From: Phycisphaerales bacterium UBA1845
GTDB taxonomy: Bacteria > Planctomycetota > Phycisphaerae > UBA1845
Assembly: GCA_002338715.1 (NCBI GenBank)
Contig: DDIR01000098.1
Coordinates: forward strand, 1,238 to 46,300
Direction: 5' to 3'
DNA: 45,063 nt
Part shown: positions 24,010 through 32,862 of the stretch, piece by piece
How the letters are laid out: each line of letters starts with the position of its first letter
How positions within the stretch are numbered: position 1 is the first letter of the stretch
Notes under the pieces: generated by a model
Told to the model about the DNA's origin: nothing
Seen by the model: only the letters and a program-made list of their open reading frames with translations
Database searches by the model: none
Position numbers and translations under genes: made by a program

Positions 24010-25173
24010 ATGAAAATCGCCCACGTCATCACCAGATTGATCATCGGCGGCGCGCAGGAGAATACGGTGCTGACGTGCGCCGGTCTGCGCGATGGCGGGC
24101 ATGACGTGACGTTGATCGCAGGACCGGAGACCGGCCCGGAAGGTTCACTTTGGCCGCAGGCGGACGCTTCGTGTACGCACACGATCAAGCTCGACTCGAT
24201 GCGCCGCAGCGTCAAGCCGCTGCTCGATTACAAGTGCGCCGGCGAGTTGGCTGCAATTTTCAGACGCGAAAAGTTCGACATCATCCACACCCACAGCAGC
24301 AAAGCCGGCATTGTCGCGCGCTATGCCGCTCACAAAGCAGGCGGGGCGAAGGTTGTTCACACGATCCACGGCATGAGTTTCAACCGCACGCAATCGAAAC
24401 TGACGCAACGTGTCTTCGCGTATCTCGAGCGCCGAGCCGCCCGTTGGACCGATGCGATCATCAGCGTTGCAGACGCCATGACCGAGCAATCCGTCAACGC
24501 GAACATCGCCCCGCGCGAACGCTTCACGACGATTCGATCGGGCATCGAAACGACGCTCTTCGAGCCGAATGCACAGACCCGAGCCGAAGTCCGAAAGCGC
24601 TGGGGGATGGCCAATGAGGCGGTTGTTGTCGGAACCGTGGCGCGACTGTTTGAAAACAAGGGGTACGAGCACATCCTAAAGGCGATGCCCGCGATCGTTC
24701 GGATGTGCCCCCACGTGCGGTTTGTGTGGATCGGCGACGGCGCCCACCGCGGTCAATATGAGGCGGAACTGGCCCGACTTGGCTTAAGCGATCGCGTTGT
24801 GTTTACGGGGCTGGTTTCGCCTGATGAAGTCGCCCGTTTGATGAACGGGATGGATATTCTCGTGCACGCATCGATGTGGGAGGGATTGCCGCGCGTGTTG
24901 GTGCAGGCGTCGCTGATGAAAGTGCCGTGCGTGAGTTTCGACAACGACGGTGCGCCCGAGGCGATCGACAACGGTGTGAGCGGCTGGCTGGTGCCGCTTG
25001 GCGATTGCACTAAGTTGGGTGAACGCGTCGCACACTTGTGCAATGATGCAGAACTTCGGGCGTCGATGGGGGAAGGGGCGCGGGCGCACTGCGTGGAGCG
25101 CTTTGACGTGCAAAAGATGGTCGATGACATTGCGAACCTGTATGAGAAACTCGTCGCCAGCCCGGCGCGATGA
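24010..25173 (+). CDS. Glycosyltransferase family 4 protein
   Basis: A 387-residue GT-B fold enzyme. The N-terminal domain starts KIAHVITRLIIGGAQENTV. The donor-binding C-terminal domain includes VGTVARLFENKGYEHILKA, WIGDGAHRGQYEAELARLGL and EGLPRVLVQASLMKVPCVSF, the typical retaining GT4 signature with a catalytic Glu in DNDGAPEAI. It transfers a sugar from a nucleotide donor to an unknown acceptor, probably for envelope polysaccharide. It is last in the truA-led run. The next 309 bases hold no recognised gene. Confidence 0.92.
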   Translation: MKIAHVITRLIIGGAQENTVLTCAGLRDGGHDVTLIAGPETGPEGSLWPQADASCTHTIKLDSMRRSVKPLLDYKCAGELAAIFRREKFDIIHTHSSKAGIVARYAAHKAGGAKVVHTIHGMSFNRTQSKLTQRVFAYLERRAARWTDAIISVADAMTEQSVNANIAPRERFTTIRSGIETTLFEPNAQTRAEVRKRWGMANEAVVVGTVARLFENKGYEHILKAMPAIVRMCPHVRFVWIGDGAHRGQYEAELARLGLSDRVVFTGLVSPDEVARLMNGMDILVHASMWEGLPRVLVQASLMKVPCVSFDNDGAPEAIDNGVSGWLVPLGDCTKLGERVAHLCNDAELRASMGEGARAHCVERFDVQKMVDDIANLYEKLVASPAR

Positions 25174-25482
25174 TGCGTGATAATGGCGGGGGCTAGGCGC
25201 ATCGGGCCAATTTTTCCGAAATTGCATTCACTTCAGTTATCAGCCAAACGCACCGGCGAACCGCCGATTGCGACGTTTGGTCCAACTCTTTATCAGACCC
25301 ATTTTTAGTTGCCGACAATGATATAGGGCGGAAAGTATCAAACCGACTCGCGGTTGGTCGCGATGTGTTTTGACCGTGAACCTTTTGGTGTCTACGAATC
25401 GAGTGACGTTGCAGGTGCACACGGAGCGTGCGCTTGCGGAGTGGATTGATGGAGTCCACTCGTTGGGAACGTGGAGAGAGAG

Positions 25483-27288
25483 ATGACAGAACGACGTAAT
25501 CTTGCAGGCAATGCGCATCGTCGCCGAGGGGCTACGGCGGTGATGGTTGCGATTGCCATTCCGGTGATCATTGGGTTCGCCGCACTGACCATCGACGTCG
25601 GGTTGATTTACAACACCAAGACGGATCTGCAGCGAGCCGCTGATGCCGCTGCGCTGGCGGCTGCCAGTCGACTTGGCGACTATGCGTCGGGTGATGTGAT
25701 GGCGCAAGGTCGAGAAGCCGCGATGTCCATCACGGCAGAGAACCGCGTCCTCAACAAACTCATCACGATCGAAGACAGCGACATCACTTTCGGTCGAGCC
25801 ATTCTCAACAAACAAACTGGACAGTTTGATTTCGTACCGACGAACATCTTTCCAGATTCAGCACGGGTCGTCGTGCGGAAAACGGAAGGGTCGTCCAACG
25901 GTTCGCTGAACCTGTTCTTCGCCCGCATTTTCGGAAAGAACACGCAGGATGTGACGGCTGAGGCGATCGCCATGCTGCTGCCGCGCGACATCGCGGTGGT
26001 TGCGGACCTTTCCGGGTCACACAGCTACGACAGCCGATTCCAGAATTACAAACGCACGGACATCAATCTTTATGACGTTTGGAGTCATCTACCGGGCGGT
26101 ATCGAAGATGTGGATTCGGTTTGGGCGGACGATGCGGCTGCCCTTTCGGATGAGGAACTGGCGCAGCGGGCTGGACCGGCATGGGGATTTTTCAAGCGGT
26201 TGGGATACGGTCAGCAACAGACTCCTTCCGACTACAACCCCAATGCGGACCCGGGATTGATCAAGCTGGGTTATCGCTCGAACACGTCGAATGCGGTGCT
26301 TGAGAGCTACCTCTTCGATCAGGGTTACAGCGAAGACGAAGTCGACGTACTCATGTCCGGTGACCAGGACAACAACACGACGGCGTACACGTATCGCGTG
26401 GCTGTGGCGCTGGGGTTGGCCAACTGGAACAGCGGCATAAGCGGTGGTCGCTGGGAAAGCACCGGTGGTTCGGGCGGCAATGGAAACGGGTCGATCGGCG
26501 GAAACGAGATCGTCTGGGCGGAGAAGTTCGGCGATCGTTCGCTGGATGAATCTGCGAATATCTGGCAGGACTACATCAAGAATTACGTTCAATCGTCGCG
26601 GTCCAGCATGGCCAAGGCCAACAGCAACATGCGCTATCAGTTCGGGCTCAAGACGTTCGTCGATTATCTTTTGAACAACCGTGCGTCACACGAGCAGACG
26701 CCGGAGCTTGCAAACACGCCGCACTATCCGATGCAAGCCGTCAAGGATGCGGTCAGTCACCTGACGTATACGATTGAAAATCTCCACAGCAACGATCGGT
26801 TATCGCTCGAGATTTACGCCACGCGGGCTGTTCACGAAGTGGACCTCACCAATGATTATGAAAAGGTCAGCAATCGCCTGAACGAAATGCAAGCTGCCCA
26901 CTACACACAGTCGACCAACATCGGCGGCGGCATCCTTCGCGGGATCGAAACGCTGACCGGAGGCAATGCGAATCCGGCATCGCGCAAGGTGATGGTTCTC
27001 TTGACGGACGGGATGGCCAACATCGGTTGCGAAACCTGCACCAGCTATGACGAATCCGGTGGCGCCCGCTACGCCCGCGAGATGGCACAAGCCGCGGCTG
27101 ACGCAGGCATTCAGATTTACACGGTCAGCGTCGGTACCGATGCCGACGAGAATCTCATGGGCGACATTGCGTCGACTTCCGGCGGTACGCACTTTCATGC
27201 GGAGGGAACGATTGACCAGTACAGCGATCAGTTGGACGCAGTGTTTGAACTCATCGGTGGGTCGCAGCAGGTGGCATTGATCAAGTGA
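25483..27288 (+). CDS. TadE/TadG-like protein with interrupted vWA domain
   Basis: A 601-residue membrane-anchored protein. Residues 14-45 (RRRGATAVMVAIAIPVIIGF then DVGLIYNTKTDLQRAADAAA) are the TadE/TadG-type start found with Flp/Tad pili and related surface proteins. A vWA domain follows: its first MIDAS motif DLSGS is at 175-179, but the rest of the fold (about 415 on, with Thr478 in STNIGGG and Asp509 in LLTDG) is separated by some 230 residues rich in Gly, Asn, Ser and Asp. The ATG at 25483 follows GGAG; a GTG at 25471 is possible. No other Tad gene is nearby. Likely surface exposed; it may bind metal and a partner. Confidence 0.88.
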   Translation: MTERRNLAGNAHRRRGATAVMVAIAIPVIIGFAALTIDVGLIYNTKTDLQRAADAAALAAASRLGDYASGDVMAQGREAAMSITAENRVLNKLITIEDSDITFGRAILNKQTGQFDFVPTNIFPDSARVVVRKTEGSSNGSLNLFFARIFGKNTQDVTAEAIAMLLPRDIAVVADLSGSHSYDSRFQNYKRTDINLYDVWSHLPGGIEDVDSVWADDAAALSDEELAQRAGPAWGFFKRLGYGQQQTPSDYNPNADPGLIKLGYRSNTSNAVLESYLFDQGYSEDEVDVLMSGDQDNNTTAYTYRVAVALGLANWNSGISGGRWESTGGSGGNGNGSIGGNEIVWAEKFGDRSLDESANIWQDYIKNYVQSSRSSMAKANSNMRYQFGLKTFVDYLLNNRASHEQTPELANTPHYPMQAVKDAVSHLTYTIENLHSNDRLSLEIYATRAVHEVDLTNDYEKVSNRLNEMQAAHYTQSTNIGGGILRGIETLTGGNANPASRKVMVLLTDGMANIGCETCTSYDESGGARYAREMAQAAADAGIQIYTVSVGTDADENLMGDIASTSGGTHFHAEGTIDQYSDQLDAVFELIGGSQQVALIK

Positions 27289-27345
27289 GACAATTGGCCG
27301 CGGTTCGTGCGTGCGGCAAGAAATACTGCGACGCTTTCAATTGAA

Positions 27346-27389
27346 AAGACTCTCGTCGGGTTCTTGAACCTGACGAGAGTCTTTGTTTT
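27346..27389. terminator. Bidirectional rho-independent terminator
   Basis: AAGACTCTCGTCGGGTTC pairs with GAACCTGACGAGAGTCTT across a four-base loop, giving an 18-base stem with one G-T pair. TTTGTTTT follows on the plus strand, and the opposite side ends in TTTT on the minus strand. It lies between two convergent genes and can stop transcription from both. Confidence 0.93.
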
Positions 27390-27420
27390 ATCATCGAATT
27401 GGGCTGCTTATGCAGAGACC

Positions 27421-28095
27421 TCATGCAGAGATGATGGCTTCATTTTCTGAATGTGACGCGGCGTTGGCAGGCGTTGGGTTGCCATCGGCGCCGATCGAGC
27501 TGGCCAGGTGCAGACGAAGGTCCTGCAATTTCGCAACGAGTTCGGTCAACGACTGATTGCGACCGCCCGATGATTCACCGGCTTGGTTGGCGAGTTCAAG
27601 AACTTCACTCACCGTCTTGATTTCCGCTTCGCGATCGCAACGCAGCGAGTCGGCTGCCCTGCGGAATGAGTCGTGGAACGATTTTAATTCGTCCTTGGCC
27701 CGCAGCGGTCGCACCTTTGGGATCTTGCTGTTTGAAAGGTCAGCGAAGTAATTCATCATCACGTGGATGGGACCACCGATGCGATGCGTCAGGATCATGG
27801 TCCATGCGGCGAAACCGAGGGCCATCAACAGGGCGAACGCGCCGGCGAAGATCAAGATGCCAACCGTGTTTTCAAGCGGCTGTGCTTGTGAAAGATGCAG
27901 CAGTCGCTCGCGTGCCTGGTAATAGACCATGCCGTAAAGCACCGTGCTCATGATGCTGGAGGCCAGGAACACGCCACCACCGACGAGGCTGATGTACTTC
28001 CATTGAAACGCCGGGTTGATGATGTACTTGCGTCGGCGGTTCTGCTTGGGCACTGATCGCTTGCCCTTGATCGTGTCATTTGTGTTTGGTTTCAT
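27421..28095 (-). CDS. Two-helix membrane protein with HAMP-like domain
   Basis: A 224-residue protein from the ATG at 28095, which has AGGAG eleven bases upstream; a further 52 codons of open frame are rejected. A basic N-terminus precedes two membrane helices (about 28-55 as YISLVGGGVFLASSIMSTVL and 75-100 as VGILIFAGAFALLMALGFAA). Then comes a HAMP-like linker containing HRIGGPIHVMMNYFADLSN and a predicted coiled helix with KDELKSFHDSFRRAADSL. No kinase, cyclase or chemotaxis output domain follows. Such short proteins occur in several planctomycetes and deltaproteobacteria; their partner is unknown. Confidence 0.75.
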   Translation of the reverse strand: MKPNTNDTIKGKRSVPKQNRRRKYIINPAFQWKYISLVGGGVFLASSIMSTVLYGMVYYQARERLLHLSQAQPLENTVGILIFAGAFALLMALGFAAWTMILTHRIGGPIHVMMNYFADLSNSKIPKVRPLRAKDELKSFHDSFRRAADSLRCDREAEIKTVSEVLELANQAGESSGGRNQSLTELVAKLQDLRLHLASSIGADGNPTPANAASHSENEAIISA

Positions 28096-28468
28096 CGCCA
28101 GTTCAACTCCTGAAAGCTGCTGCACCCGTTTTGTCTGGGGAATTCTGCCCGAACTGGTTTCATCGTACGATTCGATCCGGAGTTGGACGTTGTGAGAGGG
28201 ACTTGATTTTGGGCGTTTGGGTGCGTCGGGTGGGTGTGCGTCAGATAACATCCGGCCAAGTCAGCCAAATGACAAAACCCGCGCAATCTTTGCCAGTTTC
28301 GAATCGAGCCGGTTGCATTTTGACCGAATCAAACGACTTCAATCGCGCTGAAGGGCTGTCAACTGGGGATTCGGGGTGGTGTGGGCGAGTGGCCTTTGGG
28401 TGCAGACTGCTCTAGAATCGCCTCCTCACGCGTACCGACGCGATTGGCTGACACCGCAAGGCGACCCG

Positions 28469-30532
28469 ATGCCCAAATCTGAAAACAACAATCCGAAGCG
28501 AGACGACGGCACGGGGCTGATTGATACGGATCCGTGGTTGGAGCCGTATGCCGAGGCGCTCCGCCATCGCAACAAAACCTATCGGACCAAGCTCAAAGCG
28601 ATCGAGGCGGCAGAGGGGTCGCTCGAAGCGTTTGGCCGAGGGTATGAATTCTTTGGATTCAATCGCGGTGAGCACGATGGCGAGCCGGGCGTGTTTTATC
28701 GCGAGTGGGCGCCGGGGGCTTCGGCGCTGTTTCTGACCGGCGACTTCAACGGGTGGGATCGCAAGTCGCATCCGATGACGCGGTCGGAGTATGGGGTGTG
28801 GCATATTTTCTTGCCGGACCGTGAGTACGCCGATCGCTTCAAACATGGCGGGTTGGTCAAGGTGCACGTCGAAAGCATTGCCGAACCGCTCGATCGCATC
28901 CCGGCATACATTCGTCGCAGCGTGCAAGACCCTCAGACCGCCAGCTTCACCGGTCAATATTGGCAGCCTGACACACCGTTCGAATGGAAGCACACGGTTC
29001 CGAAACTCGATGGCGGTTTGCGCATTTACGAAGCGCACGTGGGGATGTCATCGGAAGACGAGCGCGTGGCGACGTTCGAGGATTTTACGCGAGATGTTCT
29101 GCCGCGCATCGCCAAGTACGGGTACAACGCCATTCAACTGATGGCCATCCAGGAACACCCTTATTACGGTTCCTTCGGTTACCACGTCAGTAATTTCTAC
29201 GCGGTTTCGTCGCGATTCGGCACGCCGGAAGATTTGAAGCGATTGATCGATACCGCCCACGGTCTGGGTCTGCGCGTGCTGCTCGATCTGGTGCACAGCC
29301 ACTCGGTCAAGAATGTGCACGATGGTTTGAATGCGTTTGATGGAACGGATCATCAGTATTTTCATGCCGGCGGAAAGGGCGAGCACCCGGATTGGGATTC
29401 GCTGCTCTTTGATTACAACAAGTGGGAAGTGCAGCGGTTCTTGCTGAGCAACGTGCGCTTCTGGCTTGAGGAATACCACTTCGACGGTTTTCGTTTTGAT
29501 GGCGTGACCAGCATGATGTATCTGCATCATGGCAATAAGGCGTTTGGCAGTTACGACGACTATCTGATTCATGATTTGGATGAGGATGCGATCGCGTACC
29601 TGCAGTTGGCCAACAAGCTTGCGCACGACGTCAATCCCGATGTGATCACGATCGCGGAAGACGTGTCGGGCATGGTCGGGTTGTCGCGGCCGGTGTCGGA
29701 GGGGGGGCTTGGGTTTGATTATCGCCTCGCAATGGGCATTCCCGACTACTGGATCAAACTGCTCAAGCACTCGCGCGACGAAGACTGGCAGATGGGTGAG
29801 ATCTATCACACGCTGACCAATCGCCGCCGCTCGGAAAAGCACGTCGCCTATGCGGAGAGCCACGATCAGGCGCTGGTGGGTGACAAGACGCTGGCGTTCT
29901 GGTTGATGGATGCGGCGATGTATTGGCACATGGATCGCGCCAGTGAGAACCCGGTGATCGATCGGGGGATTGCGCTGCACAAGATGATTCGGCTGATCAC
30001 CTTCGCGCTGGGCGGCGAGGCGTATTTGAATTTCATGGGCAACGAGTTCGGTCATCCCGAGTGGGTGGACTTTCCGCGGGAGGGCAATGGGAATTCGTTT
30101 AAGCACTGTCGCCGGCAGTGGTCATTGGTGGATCACGATGCGCTGCGCTATCAGTTCCTTGCCGCATTCGACAAGGCGATGCAGGGGTTGGATGAGCCGT
30201 TTGGCCTGCTGGCGAGCGATTTAATCGAGCAGCTCAACGTCGATGAAGCGCAGAAGGTGTTGATCTTCCGGCGGGGCCCACTGGTGTTCGCGTTTAACTT
30301 TCATCCGAACCAGTCGTACGAGCACTACCGTTTCGGCATTCCCGATCCGACGAACTACCGCCTCGTGCTCAATACCGATGCCGTGGCGTTTGGCGGGTTT
30401 GGCCGCGTGCCCGACGATCAGGTCTATCCCAAGCAGATTCAGACGTATCATTCGCGTTTACAAAGCGTGCAAGCCTATTTGCCAGCCCGTTCCGCCCAGG
30501 TGCTGGCTCCGGTGGATTCCAAGAAACGTTAA
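28469..30532 (+). CDS. glgB: 1,4-alpha-glucan branching enzyme, eukaryote-like
   Basis: Introduces alpha-1,6 branches into glycogen. A CBM48 domain is near the start (REWAPGASALFLTGDFNGWD), followed by the GH13 barrel. Barrel motifs: DLVHSHSVKNV (region I), DGFRFDGVTSM with the nucleophile Asp (II), ITIAEDVSGM with the acid-base Glu (III) and ESHDQALVGDKT (IV). The motifs EHPYYGSFGYHVSNFYAVSS and LRVLLDLVHSH resemble the eukaryotic GBE1 group (GH13_8) more than E. coli GlgB. The ATG at 28469 has AAGG seven bases upstream and gives 687 residues, close to GBE1 length; the open frame extends 31 codons further. Confidence 0.95.
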   Translation: MPKSENNNPKRDDGTGLIDTDPWLEPYAEALRHRNKTYRTKLKAIEAAEGSLEAFGRGYEFFGFNRGEHDGEPGVFYREWAPGASALFLTGDFNGWDRKSHPMTRSEYGVWHIFLPDREYADRFKHGGLVKVHVESIAEPLDRIPAYIRRSVQDPQTASFTGQYWQPDTPFEWKHTVPKLDGGLRIYEAHVGMSSEDERVATFEDFTRDVLPRIAKYGYNAIQLMAIQEHPYYGSFGYHVSNFYAVSSRFGTPEDLKRLIDTAHGLGLRVLLDLVHSHSVKNVHDGLNAFDGTDHQYFHAGGKGEHPDWDSLLFDYNKWEVQRFLLSNVRFWLEEYHFDGFRFDGVTSMMYLHHGNKAFGSYDDYLIHDLDEDAIAYLQLANKLAHDVNPDVITIAEDVSGMVGLSRPVSEGGLGFDYRLAMGIPDYWIKLLKHSRDEDWQMGEIYHTLTNRRRSEKHVAYAESHDQALVGDKTLAFWLMDAAMYWHMDRASENPVIDRGIALHKMIRLITFALGGEAYLNFMGNEFGHPEWVDFPREGNGNSFKHCRRQWSLVDHDALRYQFLAAFDKAMQGLDEPFGLLASDLIEQLNVDEAQKVLIFRRGPLVFAFNFHPNQSYEHYRFGIPDPTNYRLVLNTDAVAFGGFGRVPDDQVYPKQIQTYHSRLQSVQAYLPARSAQVLAPVDSKKR

Positions 30533-30580
30533 GAGGCGACTTCGCATTTGTCCAAACCTGTGTGCGTTGCTTTCTTATTC

Positions 30581-30611
30581 TTGACTGGTCAGTCCAAATA
30601 TGGGATAAGAT
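30581..30611 (+). promoter_or_regulatory. Promoter with inverted-repeat operator of the tetR-family gene
   Basis: TTGACT (30581-30586) is followed after 17 bases by GATAAG (30604-30609), or after 19 by TAAGAT. A perfect inverted repeat GACTG-GT-CAGTC (30583-30594) overlaps the -35 box and spacer, where TetR repressors often bind their own promoters. With the first -10 choice, transcription would start within a base or two of the ATG at 30617, so the message may have no leader. Confidence 0.55.
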
Positions 30612-30616
30612 TGGGC

Positions 30617-31210
30617 ATGGTACCGGGACGACCGTTGGAATTTGATCGCGACGAGGCGCTGCAGAAAGCCGTCGAGGTGTTTTGGGAGAAGGGGTTTCAG
30701 GCCACGTCGATCGATGATCTGACCGCGCGGATGGGGATTGGCCGGCAGAGCCTTTACAACACTTTTGGTGACAAGGAGTCGCTGCTGGGGGAGGCGATTG
30801 AGGCTTACTTCCAAGCCGCCTCTGCCCCGATGCTCGCAATCCTGAACGCTCCGGGATCGCCCGCGGGCAACCTCGCCACATTTTTCCGAAAGACCGTCGA
30901 TCGTTGTGCGTCCGGCGATCACAAGGGATGCCTGATGGTCAACACCGGGGTCGAGTTCGCGGGGATGGGGGCCGACTCGCCGATCCTCAAGGCCATTCGC
31001 GATCGATTCAAGGCGCTGGAGCGGGCAATCCGGCAGACGATCAAGCAGGCGATCGATGCCGGTGAATTGAGCAAGTCGACCGATCCGCTGCAACTGGCGA
31101 CGTTTCTCGTCGGTGTGTTTCAGGGGATGCTCTTGATGTGCAAGACGGGGGCGTCGCGCGAAACGTTGGAGCGGGTGGCGGCTGGTGCGATCGCGTCGCT
31201 AACGAAGTGA
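30617..31210 (+). CDS. TetR-family transcriptional regulator
   Basis: A 197-residue regulator. The N-terminal DNA-binding domain is classic: DEALQKAVEVFWEKGFQATS and DDLTARMGIGRQSLYNTFGD. The C-terminal ligand domain includes GCLMVNTGVEFAG and KAIRDRFKALERAIRQTI and is close to the TetR_C groups that sense small hydrophobic molecules. The ATG at 30617 is chosen; the frame opens 23 codons upstream through the promoter. The DinB gene 100 bases downstream is a likely target or partner. The effector is unknown. Confidence 0.93.
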   Translation: MVPGRPLEFDRDEALQKAVEVFWEKGFQATSIDDLTARMGIGRQSLYNTFGDKESLLGEAIEAYFQAASAPMLAILNAPGSPAGNLATFFRKTVDRCASGDHKGCLMVNTGVEFAGMGADSPILKAIRDRFKALERAIRQTIKQAIDAGELSKSTDPLQLATFLVGVFQGMLLMCKTGASRETLERVAAGAIASLTK

Positions 31211-31310
31211 AATTTTTTTGACGGATTTTGGAATACATAGTCCAGAACAAATCACCAATGGCGGAAGGCAACGGGCCGCCGCCTGCAGGTATGGAAAGGA
31301 GACGCTGCAC

Positions 31311-31805
31311 ATGTCGCGCAAAGCATTCATCAAAGAGGGCTTGAAGCTCTCACGCGGATTCACCAACCGGATGTTGGACAAATTCGAGAAGGACAGTGAT
31401 TGGCTTTACCAGGTTCATCCGGAAGCCAACCACGCCATGTGGTGTGCGGGGCACATTGCGTTGGTTGACGAGTTTTTTGTCAAGCTGACGTGTCCCGAGA
31501 AGGCCATCGACCTGTCAGCCGACGAAAAGTTGTTTGGCATGGGCACGAAACCGGTCTCCGACGCATCCGCATATCCGACGCCCGCAGAGATTCGCAAGCG
31601 GCTAAGCGATTCGCACGAAAGGTTGTTGGGCGTGCTGGAGGGTTTGTCGGAAGACGATCTGGACAAGCCCACTCCCGAAGGTTCACCGGATTTTCTGCCG
31701 ACGTTGGAGTCGGTCTTTCGGCTGGCGGTCTTTCACGAAGGCGTTCACGCGGGACAGATGAGTATTGCCAACCGTGGGTTGGGGCATGCACCGTTGATCG
31801 GTTAG
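31311..31805 (+). CDS. DinB/YfiT-family protein
   Basis: A 164-residue four-helix protein of the DinB superfamily. Metal-binding histidines are seen at NHAMWCAGHIALVDEFF (start of the second helix) and FHEGVHAGQMS near the end. The family includes thiol transferases and other metal enzymes of varied function. The ATG at 31311 has AAAGGAG nine bases upstream, so it is preferred to the longer frame. It follows the TetR regulator and could be regulated by it. A specific substrate cannot be predicted. Confidence 0.87.
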   Translation: MSRKAFIKEGLKLSRGFTNRMLDKFEKDSDWLYQVHPEANHAMWCAGHIALVDEFFVKLTCPEKAIDLSADEKLFGMGTKPVSDASAYPTPAEIRKRLSDSHERLLGVLEGLSEDDLDKPTPEGSPDFLPTLESVFRLAVFHEGVHAGQMSIANRGLGHAPLIG

Positions 31806-32028
31806 CGGGCCAGGTGGTCATTGGTTCAAAGGCTGGGGCGGGGTTGCTGTCGTATTTGGTGCTGTCGCGTCCAATTCATAAAACGAGCGTCAAAACGTTG
31901 GCCGGAGAATGGGGTGGGCCTCATTTTCCGGCTTTTTTTCTGCGAACCCGGTCGCTTTCGCGATTTCGTTTCAGAACCCGATCGGGTTCAGACAACTGAT
32001 TAAAGAAGGGCCGGATGGAAGGAAGGGC

Positions 32029-32862
32029 TTATCGCATCGCGACGATGACGATGAGCCCAAGCATCCAGCAGTAGTAACAGAAGTAGTGGAGCTTCGCGTT
32101 TCGCACGGCTGACATGAGCAGGCGAAGGGCGAAGTATCCGGTCGCGGTCGCCACCAAAGCCCCCATCAGAAGCGGTCCCGTCATGAAGCCACTCAGGCTC
32201 ATGGCGGGATCGTTTATCACATCCTTGATCTGCAATAGCGCCGCTCCGCAGATTGCGGGGATGGCGATGAAGAAGCTGAATTCGCCAGCCCACTGCCTCT
32301 TGATTCCGCAAAGCATCGCCAGCGAAATCGTGGTGCCACTGCGTGACACGCCCGGCAAAATCGCGATGCCCTGACCGAGTCCGATGACGAACGCCCGACC
32401 CCATCCGAAACGTCGCCACCCGCGTTTGGGGCGGGGGATTTTGCCCGTGATCCAAAGCAGTGAGCCGGTGCCGATCAGCGCGATGCCGATCCCCAGCCGA
32501 TTGCCAAATGCCTGTTCGAGTTGATCCTTGAACGTCAGCCCGATGATGGCGGTGGGGATGCTGGCGACGACACCGAGGGCTGCGATCTTCCAGGCGATCC
32601 GCCGGCCTTCAAACTTGGGGTTCGTTTCGGCGATGAGTCGCGTGAAGTATGCGATGAACTTTCGGGCGAAGACCATGGTGACTGCGAGGACGGTGCCGAG
32701 GTGAACCGCGATGTCGAAGATCAGCATCGATTGCGATTCAGGTTGAAGGTCGAACCAGTGCGCGCCCAATGCCAGATGCCCGCTGCTGCTGACGGGAAGA
32801 AATTCGGTCAATCCCTGGACGAGGCCAAGGATGATGGCTTGCAGGTACGAGAGTTCGTTCAC
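32029..32862 (-). CDS. uppP: Undecaprenyl-diphosphatase
   Basis: Recycles the lipid carrier of cell-wall synthesis by removing a phosphate from undecaprenyl diphosphate. Integral membrane, 277 residues. Signature motifs are GLTEFLPVSSSGHLALG at the N-terminus and PGVSRSGTTISLAM in the second half. The start is a GTG at 32862 that overlaps the pgsA stop codon (GTGA); the long open frame to 33156 runs through pgsA and is rejected. It is the last gene of the rimO-pgsA-uppP operon. The presence of this enzyme fits current evidence that planctomycetes make peptidoglycan. Confidence 0.94.
   Translation of the reverse strand: MNELSYLQAIILGLVQGLTEFLPVSSSGHLALGAHWFDLQPESQSMLIFDIAVHLGTVLAVTMVFARKFIAYFTRLIAETNPKFEGRRIAWKIAALGVVASIPTAIIGLTFKDQLEQAFGNRLGIGIALIGTGSLLWITGKIPRPKRGWRRFGWGRAFVIGLGQGIAILPGVSRSGTTISLAMLCGIKRQWAGEFSFFIAIPAICGAALLQIKDVINDPAMSLSGFMTGPLLMGALVATATGYFALRLLMSAVRNAKLHYFCYYCWMLGLIVIVAMR

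Noticed and set aside
29048..30106. A 352-codon open frame on the minus strand opposite glgB
   Set aside because: It is antisense to the catalytic barrel of the branching enzyme, and its sequence has no family features.
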